Source: Planococcus circulans
GTDB lineage: Bacteria > Bacillota > Bacilli > Bacillales_A > Planococcaceae
Reading direction: 5' to 3'
DNA length: 64,000 bases
Assembly: GCF_020023385.1 (NCBI RefSeq)
Contig: NZ_JAIQCL010000009.1
Span: forward strand, 46,017-110,016
This document shows positions 17,893-24,884 of the stretch, in pieces. Made by a program: the position numbers and the translations under genes. How positions within the stretch are numbered: position 1 is the first letter of the stretch; every line of letters begins with the position of its first letter. The notes below the pieces were generated by a model. It saw nothing but the letters and a program-made list of their open reading frames with translations. It made no database searches and was not told the DNA's origin.

Positions 17893-18353
17893 TGAAAAAA
17901 TTTATGTGGCTTGGATTGCCATTTTTATTGCTGGCTGGCTGCGGAACGGATGCAGCTGGTACTGGTGAGCAGATAGAAGAAGTGATGGTGGAATTCAACA
18001 CTGAACAGCAGGCAGCTGTTGCTGAAGAAGTGGTGCTGTCCGTTTCTGTGACCCAGGGAGACGAAGCTGTGGAAGATGCAGATGAAGTCGTTTATGAGGT
18101 ATGGGAATCCGGAGACCGCGATAACAGCGAGATGATTCCGGCTGAGCATAGAGAAGACGGAGTTTATGAAGCGGAAACCAGTTTTGAAGAAGAGGGCTTG
18201 TATTATATGCAGGCGCATACCACTGCACGGAGTTTGCACGTTATGCCGAAACAGGAAATCACGGTCGGCAACCCTGACCCGGATTCCATCGTTCCGGATG
18301 ACAGCGAGGATTCGCAGGGCATGGATAAGATGGAAGGCCATTCCGGCCATTGA
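17889..18353 (+). CDS. YtkA-like lipoprotein coupled to the heme operon
   Basis: 154 residues. Signal peptide with lipobox LLAGC (Cys near residue 18), then an acidic beta-rich domain of the YtkA/FixH type containing YEVWESGDRDNSEMIPAEH, and a tail rich in Asp, Met and His ending MEGHSGH. It is probably anchored outside the membrane. YtkA-like proteins are suspected of a role in metal or cytochrome-oxidase assembly; the Met/His tail is compatible with metal binding, but this is inference. ATGA overlap with hemY places it in the heme operon, and a terminator follows at once. Confidence 0.8.
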   Translation: MMKKFMWLGLPFLLLAGCGTDAAGTGEQIEEVMVEFNTEQQAAVAEEVVLSVSVTQGDEAVEDADEVVYEVWESGDRDNSEMIPAEHREDGVYEAETSFEEEGLYYMQAHTTARSLHVMPKQEITVGNPDPDSIVPDDSEDSQGMDKMEGHSGH

Positions 18354-18364
18354 TACAGATTACC

Positions 18365-18395
18365 AAAGGCATCGCTTAGGCGGTGTCTTTTTATT
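18365..18395 (+). terminator. Terminator of the hemEHY operon
   Basis: Stem AGGCATCGC / GCGGTGTCT (two G-U pairs), loop TTAG, then TTTTTATT. It starts 12 bases after the lipoprotein stop codon. Confidence 0.8.
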
Positions 18396-18456
18396 GTGAA
18401 TAAAAGATTGGGAGTGGCGATTTTTACTGCAGTTCTATAGTCGCCTCGGTCGCTCT

Positions 18457-18523
18457 GGAGTGGGTTCCCACGATAAGCCGGGCAGCTGAAGGCCGCTGCC
18501 AGTCTTATCGCTCCACCCACTCC
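18457..18523. repeat. 67-bp nested palindrome
   Basis: Three arm pairs nest in order: GGAGTGGG / CCCACTCC (outer), CGATAAG / CTTATCG (middle), GCAGC / GCTGC (inner), separated by short unpaired spacers. The design resembles the elements near prsA and at 40.7 kb, but the sequence is different. No T-run follows, so it is not an ordinary terminator. Confidence 0.65.
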
Positions 18524-18690
18524 GTTGCCGCGCCTCAGCTGAGAGTGTTGAGATAAAAGGAGAGTCGGTTTGTTTGGAGTGGATAGGTAGATTGGGGTTC
18601 TAAACTTGCTCGGCAGCGATAGTGCACGCGCCTTCGATCGGCTTGGGATGGAAGTGTGTGGATTTCGAGGCTTTACCTTACCAGTTCACG

Positions 18691-18761
18691 TTTCTACCTG
18701 AGAGACGTAAGATTTCTACCTTAATATTTTACTTTTCTACATGAAGTTTTTGTATTTCTAC
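18691..18761. repeat. TTTCTAC motif repeated four times at 21-22 bp period
   Basis: TTTCTAC begins at 18691, 18713, 18734 and 18755. A weaker match (CTTTACC) starts at 18671. The first two units also share the following C and T. The period is two turns of B-DNA, so all copies face the same side of the helix. Confidence 0.6.
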
Positions 18762-18999
18762 AAGAATTTATGGAAATATGATGTGAAAATAATTTGTTTA
18801 GTGGTTGAAAAATCCATTATTCACGGACTGTCCACAAACCAAAAGCGATCCGTTGCGCTTCTCCGACATGCCCGCTTTTCACAGGCGAAAAGCATAAGTG
18901 CAACTCATTTTTTCATCACTCCTTGAATGAATACGTCTGAAGCGATTTCTCCAACCTACTCAAATTATTCTAAATCTATTTAACACAAAAATTCAACAC

Positions 19000-19039
19000 A
19001 AAAAACGAAGCAGCGCCACTTAGCGCTGCTTCGTTTTTT
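19000..19039 (-). terminator. Terminator of yhfH
   Basis: Perfect 17-bp stem: AAAAAACGAAGCAGCGC / GCGCTGCTTCGTTTTTT with a 6-nt loop. It is symmetric in T/A runs, so it can work in both directions; it lies 21 bp after the yhfH stop codon. Confidence 0.88.
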
Positions 19040-19060
19040 ATAAGTATGTTTTATTTGATC

Positions 19061-19186
19061 TTATAATTCGTTGCAGGAATCACATTGAGTACCATAACAT
19101 TCATGTTGCTCTTCCATTTTTTCTCCACAAGACGCACACTGTTTCGGGGGCAAGTTCTTGAAAAATTCAACTACGTTTTCAATCAT
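19061..19186 (-). CDS. yhfH: YhfH-family small zinc-ribbon protein, 41 aa
   Basis: Only 41 residues, below the usual gene-finder cutoff. The sequence starts MIENVVEFFKNLPPKQC and carries four cysteines as CASC and CDSC with EEQHECYG between them, the pattern of the YhfH family. Ribosome-binding site AAAGGAGATGG precedes the ATG and a strong terminator follows. In B. subtilis yhfH lies close to lplJ (yhfJ), and here lplJ is the divergent neighbour, which supports the call. Function unknown; the cysteines probably bind Zn2+. Confidence 0.88.
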   Translation of the reverse strand: MIENVVEFFKNLPPKQCASCGEKMEEQHECYGTQCDSCNEL

Positions 19187-19329
19187 AACTTCCATCTCCT
19201 TTTGTTATAGTACTGTTGGTGTTTAAAACAGTGTATTATAACAGTTTGGATTCGTCAACCCTTAACCGTGAATTTATTTGAAAAATCCGTTAAACTAAAT
19301 AAAGGAACGCAGCCAAAAGGAGAGAGATT

Positions 19330-20322
19330 ATGTATTTCGTAGACAATAAAGGCATTACAGACCCGAGAATTAACCTGGCAATTGAAGAATATCTGCTGAA
19401 AACAATGGATGTTGAAAAAGATCCATTCCTTCTGTTCTATATCAATGAACCTTCCATCATCATCGGCAAGAACCAAAACACGTCAGAAGAGATCAATACC
19501 GATTATGTGGATTCCAATGGCATCCATGTGGTTCGCCGATTATCCGGTGGCGGAGCGGTTTATCATGATCTTGGAAATTTGAATTATAGCTTTATCACAG
19601 TGGACGACGGCAACAGTTTCCGCAATTTCCGTAAGTTCACAGAGCCTGTGGTCAAAGCGCTGCAAACCCTAGGCGTCAATGCGGAACTTTCTGGACGCAA
19701 TGATTTGATGGCTGAAGGCCGGAAGGTGTCGGGCAATGCACAGTTCTCAACGAGAGGCCGGATGTTCAGCCACGGCACGTTGATGTTTGATACTGAAGTG
19801 GACGCGGTCGTATCTGCGCTGAAAGTCAGCAAAGAAAAAATCGAGTCGAAAGGCATCAAGTCGATCCGCAGCCGTGTCGCAAATATTTCCGAGTTTTTGA
19901 AAGAGCCGATGACAGTGGCGGAATTCCGCAACGCGATTCTGCATTCGATTTTTGAGGGTGAAGAAAATGTCCGTTATTATGAATTGACGGACGAAGATTG
20001 GAAGAACATCCACGAGTTGTCGAACGAACGCTACGGCAATTGGGATTGGAATTATGGCAAGTCGCCTAAGTTCAACATCAAACATTCCCACCGATTCCCG
20101 GTAGGCGGCATCGATGTCCGCCTGCAGGTAGAGAAGGGCATTGTCCAGGATGCCAATATCTATGGCGACTTTTTCGGCGTCGGTGACGTATCTGAAATAG
20201 AACAGGCCATCATCGGCTCGAAATACGAACGGGCTTCTTTGGATGAGGCGATTGCAGGAATCGACATTCCCAAACTTCTTGGGGGCATCACGACAGAAGA
20301 GTTTTTAAAATTAATTTATTAA
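19330..20322 (+). CDS. lplJ: Lipoate-protein ligase LplJ
   Basis: 330 residues. Lipoate-ligase signatures are visible: RRLSGGGAVYHDLGNLNYSF (lipoyl-AMP binding), SGRNDLMAEGRKVSGNAQF with the catalytic Lys region, and a C-terminal accessory domain (HRFPVGGIDVRLQVEKGIV). It activates free lipoate with ATP and attaches it to lipoyl domains such as GcvH. It starts with ATG after AAAGGAGAG. It stands alone between yhfH (divergent) and a terminator. Confidence 0.95.
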   Translation: MYFVDNKGITDPRINLAIEEYLLKTMDVEKDPFLLFYINEPSIIIGKNQNTSEEINTDYVDSNGIHVVRRLSGGGAVYHDLGNLNYSFITVDDGNSFRNFRKFTEPVVKALQTLGVNAELSGRNDLMAEGRKVSGNAQFSTRGRMFSHGTLMFDTEVDAVVSALKVSKEKIESKGIKSIRSRVANISEFLKEPMTVAEFRNAILHSIFEGEENVRYYELTDEDWKNIHELSNERYGNWDWNYGKSPKFNIKHSHRFPVGGIDVRLQVEKGIVQDANIYGDFFGVGDVSEIEQAIIGSKYERASLDEAIAGIDIPKLLGGITTEEFLKLIY

Positions 20323-20331
20323 GAATTCTCC

Positions 20332-20358
20332 AGAGCCTGCATTTATGCAGGCTCTTTT
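20332..20358 (+). terminator. Terminator of lplJ
   Basis: Perfect stem AGAGCCTGCAT / ATGCAGGCTCT, 2-nt loop, then TTTTG. It starts 10 bases after the stop codon. Confidence 0.85.
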
Positions 20359-20394
20359 GTTAAAATGGAAAGAAAAAGGAAAGGGGGAATCATT

Positions 20395-21099
20395 GTGGCT
20401 GTTCAACGGATCTTCATTGTAGAAGATGATTTGAAAATTGCGGAGTTGTTGGCAGAGACCTTGCGGAAATATCATTATGAAGTGGAAACCGCAAAAGATT
20501 TTGATCAAATCATCGAAGAATTCGAAGCTTTTGATCCCCATTTGATTTTACTCGATATTAATTTGCCTTCTTATGATGGTTATTATTGGTGCCGCCAGCT
20601 TAGGCAGCAAACCACTTGTCCGATATTATTCATTTCTGCCCGTTCAGGAGAAATGGATCAGGTCTTCGCCTTGGAAAATGGCGGGGATGACTTTATTACG
20701 AAACCTTTCCACTATGAAATCGTCCTTGCAAAAATAAGAAGTCATCTGCGCAGAGCTTATGGCGAGTATGCGCCAAAGCAGGAAGAGCGATCGATTAAGG
20801 CCGGGCGTATTGTTCTTTTCATGGAACGGATGGAGCTGCATGTAAAATCCGAAGCCATTCCATTGCAGAAAAAAGAATGCACGATACTGGAACTTTTGCT
20901 GGCCAATTACCCGAAGGTGGTGTCGCGTGAGCAGCTGCTCGAGGAATTATGGGATGACCAGTCATTCGTGGATGAAAATACATTGAATGTCAACATGACG
21001 CGGGTTCGGAAAAAACTTTCCGACTACCACGTGTTATCTGCCATTGAAACTGTACGAGGGGCCGGATACCGCCTTCTGCTCCATGAGGAGGAAGCCTGA
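20395..21099 (+). CDS. OmpR-family response regulator of a Bce-type system
   Basis: 234 residues from a GTG start with AAAGGGGG 8 bases upstream; an ATG 10 codons earlier lacks a site and sits inside the purine run. Receiver domain with acidic pocket (VEDD, residues 9-12), phosphoacceptor Asp54 (ILLDINLP) and Lys in TKPF. The C-terminal winged helix (TLNVNMTRVRKKLSD) is typical of BceR/GraR/YxdJ regulators. It probably activates its own operon or its target transporter when antimicrobial peptides are sensed. It overlaps the kinase gene by 1 nt (TGATG). Confidence 0.92.
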   Translation: MAVQRIFIVEDDLKIAELLAETLRKYHYEVETAKDFDQIIEEFEAFDPHLILLDINLPSYDGYYWCRQLRQQTTCPILFISARSGEMDQVFALENGGDDFITKPFHYEIVLAKIRSHLRRAYGEYAPKQEERSIKAGRIVLFMERMELHVKSEAIPLQKKECTILELLLANYPKVVSREQLLEELWDDQSFVDENTLNVNMTRVRKKLSDYHVLSAIETVRGAGYRLLLHEEEA

Positions 21100-22202
21100 T
21101 GCTGCGATTATTCCTGAAAGAGCATGCAGCATTCATTGTCTTTCAAATCGTGCTAGTGGCGTTCATCATGATGCTGTATTGGCTGGATGGCTTCCGCAAT
21201 GTGGATACGGCCATCTATTCATTTGTCATCAGCAGCGTGCTGGTGCTGACGTTTCTGGCGGCGCGTTTTGTTAAACGCTATCAGTATTACCAACGGATTT
21301 TGGCGAAGCCGCAAAGCATGGAGCATGCACTGCAGCGCGAAGGGAAATCTCCCGAACAGATTCAAAACGAGATTTACCTCCAGGAACTGTATCGCCTGTA
21401 TCAGCATGAAGTACAGTCGTTATACGCTACCCAGAATCGCCATCTTCAGTTCATGAACCAATGGGTACATCAGATGAAAACACCCTTATCGGTCATGCAC
21501 CTGTTGCTGCAGGAAGAGCAGGAACTGGATAAGAGCAGTGTCCGTGAAGAAATGGACCGCCTAAAAACCGGATTGGATACCGTTTTGATGAATGCGCGTT
21601 TGGATACGTTCGAGCAGGACATGCAGATTGAGCAGGTCGCTTTGCGATCATTAGTCAGCGAAGTGGCCACCGAAAACAAACGGTTGTTCATTTCCAAGCG
21701 CGTTTACCCGGAAATTTCGATTGGAGAAGAGCATATCGTCGCGACCGATCAGAAATGGATGAAGTTCATTATCGGTCAATTTTTGACGAATGCGGTCAAA
21801 TATACATTCGAACCCAATAAAAAAGTATTCATTACAGCTGAGTGTGCCAATGGCAATACTTTATTGACGATTCGCGATGAAGGGATTGGAATACCAGCTT
21901 CTGATTTGCCTCGCATAACAAAAGCCTTCTTCACCGGAGAAAATGGACGGAAAACAGGGGAATCCACAGGAATGGGCTTATATCTGGCCAATGAAGTTTG
22001 CCGCAAGCTGGGCCATGAACTGTCGATTTCATCTGTTCAGGGAGAAGGAACGACGATCTCTGTACTGTTCTTCAACCAAGATTTTGCAACACAGGAGGAA
22101 AACGATGACAATAGTGAAAATCGACGAAGTGACAAAAGTATACGAGGGAAAAGTGACGCACCGGGCAGTCAACCAGTTGAGCTTCACAGTGGAAAAAGGT
22201 GA
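21099..22202 (+). CDS. Intramembrane-sensing histidine kinase (BceS-like)
   Basis: 367 residues. Two membrane helices (about 10-29 and 38-56) with almost no extracytoplasmic loop, as in BceS-type kinases that sense flux through their ABC transporter. H-box QWVHQMKTPLS with His124, N-box TNAVKYTF, G-boxes DEGIGIP and GMGLYLANEV. The catalytic fold ends near residue 328, but the frame continues for 33 codons into the next gene, giving a 98-nt overlap with the ATPase and a hydrophilic tail not typical of the family. Either the tail is dispensable or an ancestral stop was lost. Confidence 0.92.
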   Translation: MLRLFLKEHAAFIVFQIVLVAFIMMLYWLDGFRNVDTAIYSFVISSVLVLTFLAARFVKRYQYYQRILAKPQSMEHALQREGKSPEQIQNEIYLQELYRLYQHEVQSLYATQNRHLQFMNQWVHQMKTPLSVMHLLLQEEQELDKSSVREEMDRLKTGLDTVLMNARLDTFEQDMQIEQVALRSLVSEVATENKRLFISKRVYPEISIGEEHIVATDQKWMKFIIGQFLTNAVKYTFEPNKKVFITAECANGNTLLTIRDEGIGIPASDLPRITKAFFTGENGRKTGESTGMGLYLANEVCRKLGHELSISSVQGEGTTISVLFFNQDFATQEENDDNSENRRSDKSIRGKSDAPGSQPVELHSGKR

Positions 22203-22878
22203 ATTTTTGGCGGTGATGGGACCTTCAGGCAGCGGGAAAACAACTTTGTTGAACTTGATTTCAACCATCGACTCGTTGACTTCCGGAGAGATTTTAATAG
22301 ATGGCATCAATCCGCATTTGCTGGATAAAAATGAGTTGGCGCTGTTTCGCAGAAGGCAGTTAGGATTTGTTTTCCAGGATTTCAATCTGCTGCAGATGCT
22401 GACGGTTGAAGAAAATCTGGTGCTGCCGCTGACGCTTGATTATGTGCCGATTGATGAAATGGCACGCAGAGTGCTAGTCATTGCCAAACGTTTGGGGCTG
22501 ACATCGATCCTTCACAAGAAACCCAATGAAATTTCGGGAGGGGAAGCACAGCGTACAGCCATTGGCCGGGCGCTCATTCATCAGCCGGCTCTCATATTGG
22601 CTGATGAGCCGACCGGCAATCTGGATTCCAAATCATCACGTGACGTATTGGAGATTCTGTCGAATGCGGCCAATGACAGTGAGACGACGATCATTATGGT
22701 GACGCATGATCCGATTGCTGCGAGCTATTGCGATCGCGTCCTCTTCATCAAAGACGGTGAATTCTTCAATGAAATCTATGGAGATGAACGGCGCCAGACC
22801 TTTTATCAGCGGATTTTGAATGTTCTTTCGTTGCTGGGGGGATCCGTGAATGACCTTTCGGCAACTCGCCTACCATAA
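22105..22878 (+). CDS. Bce-type ABC transporter ATP-binding protein
   Basis: 257 residues from the ATG at 22105, preceded by CAGGAGG. Walker A GPSGSGKTT (39-47), Q-loop FVFQDFNLL, signature SGGEAQRTAIGRAL, Walker B LILADEPTGNLD and H-loop MVTHDP. With the permease it forms a peptide-antibiotic detoxification transporter that also acts as sensor for the kinase. The gene begins inside the kinase frame and ends 29 nt inside the permease gene, so all four genes of the operon overlap. Confidence 0.93.
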   Translation: MTIVKIDEVTKVYEGKVTHRAVNQLSFTVEKGEFLAVMGPSGSGKTTLLNLISTIDSLTSGEILIDGINPHLLDKNELALFRRRQLGFVFQDFNLLQMLTVEENLVLPLTLDYVPIDEMARRVLVIAKRLGLTSILHKKPNEISGGEAQRTAIGRALIHQPALILADEPTGNLDSKSSRDVLEILSNAANDSETTIIMVTHDPIAASYCDRVLFIKDGEFFNEIYGDERRQTFYQRILNVLSLLGGSVNDLSATRLP

Positions 22879-24787
22879 CGTTGTCCGCAACCGAAGAAAC
22901 TATGCGGCTTTCTTTTTAGCCAGTGTTGTTTCAGTCATGGTGTTTTTCGTCTACTCGATGTTTATTTTCCATCCTGCATTTGAAGAGGAAGGATTGCGGC
23001 TATTGGCAATACGGGGAATGCTGATTGCCGAAGTCGTGCTCTATATTTTTACGTTGTTTTTCCTGTTTTATTCGATGAGCGCCTTTTTGCAGGCACGATC
23101 AAAGGAATTCGGAGTATTGATGCATTTAGGGATGACCAAAAAACAATTGAACAAATTGATTTTCTTTGAAATGCTGATTCTCGGGACTGTTTCAACTGTC
23201 ACGGGCATTACTTTCGGCTTTGCTTTTTCAAAATTCTTTTTCATGATTGGCCGGGAAATCATGGAATTGGATGATTTGCCGCTGTATGTTTCATGGGAGC
23301 CGTTCCTGCTGACGATTGCAGCATTTGCCAGTTTGTTCATCATCATATCTTTTGTCAGTGTCGGCTTTATCCGAACCAAACGCGTGGTGGACTTGCTGCA
23401 GGGCTTCTGGAAAGTGGAGGAAGAGACGAAATCGTCGACGGCGCTATCCATCATGGGAGTTGTTTTTTTAGTTATTGCTTATACATTTGCTGCAAATGTG
23501 TCGGACCGCACTGTTTACCAGATGGTTTTCATCGTTCCGCCACTTGCCACTTTCGGTACGTATCTGTTTTTTACCCATACTCTGCATTCCTTGTTGCGGC
23601 TGTATAAACGGAAAAAGAATGTTTACTGGGAAAAAACGCGGTTGGTTTCATTGGCAGAGGCTTCGGTCAAACTGAAAGACAGTGCGCAAATGTTCTTCAT
23701 CGTCACCATCGTGTCGACCGTTGCCTTTTTGACAGTGGGAACATTAGCGTCTTTCATGTCCTACACAGGTGATTTCCGTGAGTCGAATCCACTTGGACTC
23801 GTCTATATTTCCTTTGATGGAAACGAACAGGAAGCCGAACATATCGAGCGCCTGACCAGCCAATTAGAAAATGAACAATTGTCTTATGATTTGGTCGAGT
23901 TGACGGTCAAGCGCCAAACCTCAGAGGCCACCGGAAACGATGTCGATATCTTATCCCTGTCCGAATTTAACCGTTTAGCGGCTGCGCTTGATTTTGAACC
24001 GGCGGAACTGCAAGAAGGTGAAGGGATGTTTGTGCCGTTTTCCTTGGATTCTTTAAAGGAGCTGGAAAGCACGAGCGTCGACACGGCATTGTTCGAAAGT
24101 GGTGTGTCTTTATCGATCCGTTCAACTTATCCGCATGTCGTGTTTCCAATGCATACCTTGAATATCAATACAATCGTTGTCAGCGATGCCGATTATGAAG
24201 CAATTGATGAACCTCTACTCGGGTATGGACCAGGGAAGTCGGATTTTTCCTATTATGCATTTGATGTTTTGAATTGGACAGAAACAGTCAATATCGGCGA
24301 CCGGTTAACAGAGACTGTAAGTGAAGCGGTGGAAAACGCTGATTTCAGCAGTGTCAATTTCTTCTTTGAAAATCCAGGGGATGATTACCGCTGGTTCAAA
24401 TCCTCGTTCGCTTTGCTGCTGTTTATCGGGGTCATGGTGGCAGCCGTCTTTCTTTTGGCAGCCGGCAGCTTCATCTATTTTAAATTGTATACAGGTCTTG
24501 AACGGGACCGTAAGCAGTACAAATTGCTGATCCGCTTGGGTATGACGGATAAGGAACTGGGGAAAATCATCAATCGCCAATTGATTCCCCAATTCTTTTT
24601 GCCATGGGGACTGGCGTTGCTTCACAGTGCCTTTGCTTTTATTTCGCTGCAGGTTGTTTGGGAAGAATTCGCCGAACTGTCAATTCTCAGCGAGATGGCT
24701 ATTGTCCTGGGCGGCTTTACAGTTGCACAAATTTTATATTTCTTTTTGATTCGTTGGCGCTATGTCGCCCACCTTCAGGCACCGTAA
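22850..24787 (+). CDS. Bce-type ABC transporter permease (BceB-like)
   Basis: 645 residues, the BceB length. Ten membrane helices with the family layout: two FtsX-type domains and a large extracellular domain between helices 7 and 8 (about residues 310-520, rich in Glu/Ser/Asp), which carries ligand specificity. Begins MTFRQLAYHNVVRNRRNYAAF. Such BceAB transporters free lipid II-cycle intermediates from bacitracin and related peptides; which peptide is handled here cannot be read. The complete RR-HK-ATPase-permease order is inserted between lplJ and lcfB, which are closer together in B. subtilis. Confidence 0.93.
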   Translation: MTFRQLAYHNVVRNRRNYAAFFLASVVSVMVFFVYSMFIFHPAFEEEGLRLLAIRGMLIAEVVLYIFTLFFLFYSMSAFLQARSKEFGVLMHLGMTKKQLNKLIFFEMLILGTVSTVTGITFGFAFSKFFFMIGREIMELDDLPLYVSWEPFLLTIAAFASLFIIISFVSVGFIRTKRVVDLLQGFWKVEEETKSSTALSIMGVVFLVIAYTFAANVSDRTVYQMVFIVPPLATFGTYLFFTHTLHSLLRLYKRKKNVYWEKTRLVSLAEASVKLKDSAQMFFIVTIVSTVAFLTVGTLASFMSYTGDFRESNPLGLVYISFDGNEQEAEHIERLTSQLENEQLSYDLVELTVKRQTSEATGNDVDILSLSEFNRLAAALDFEPAELQEGEGMFVPFSLDSLKELESTSVDTALFESGVSLSIRSTYPHVVFPMHTLNINTIVVSDADYEAIDEPLLGYGPGKSDFSYYAFDVLNWTETVNIGDRLTETVSEAVENADFSSVNFFFENPGDDYRWFKSSFALLLFIGVMVAAVFLLAAGSFIYFKLYTGLERDRKQYKLLIRLGMTDKELGKIINRQLIPQFFLPWGLALLHSAFAFISLQVVWEEFAELSILSEMAIVLGGFTVAQILYFFLIRWRYVAHLQAP

Positions 24788-24801
24788 TTTTACGGTGTCT
24801 G
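24780..24801 (+). terminator. Weak terminator-like hairpin after the Bce operon
   Basis: CACCGTA / TACGGTG with a 4-nt loop overlapping the permease stop codon. The following sequence (TCTGTTGT) is only moderately T-rich, so it may leak. Confidence 0.45.
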
Positions 24802-24830
24802 TTGTATTGTCTGAAGATTTATTTTATAAT
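24802..24830 (+). promoter_or_regulatory. Sigma-A promoter of lcfB
   Basis: TTGTAT (24802-24807), 17-nt spacer, TATAAT (24825-24830), 55 bp before the start codon. Confidence 0.75.
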
Positions 24831-24847
24831 GAAAACAGCTCGAAATA

Positions 24848-24865
24848 TGAATGAGTATTCATTCA
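24848..24865. promoter_or_regulatory. fadR operator: FadR-type operator upstream of lcfB
   Basis: TGAATGAGTATTCATTCA matches the Bacillus FadR (YsiA, TetR family) consensus TGAATGAMTANTCATTCA at all but the one M position. It lies about 11 bp downstream of the expected transcription start. FadR represses fatty-acid degradation genes, including acyl-CoA ligases, until long-chain acyl-CoA binds it. Confidence 0.85.
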
Positions 24866-24884
24866 ACACGAAAGAGGGATGGAA

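Larger units (their letters stand above)
18396..18999. other. Gene-free, repeat-rich stretch between the heme operon and yhfH
   Basis: About 600 bp with no frame having a ribosome-binding site and a recognisable product. It holds a large imperfect palindrome (18457-18523), a set of TTTCTAC motifs spaced 21-22 bp (18691-18761), and a further segment (about 18835-18905) with short inverted arms (GCTTTTC / GAAAAGC). It looks like an accumulation of dispersed repeats rather than a gene. Confidence 0.6.

Noticed and set aside
18741..18926. 61-codon + strand frame in the repeat-rich gap
   Set aside because: No ribosome-binding site, it starts inside the TTTCTAC repeats and runs through other repeats; no family resemblance.
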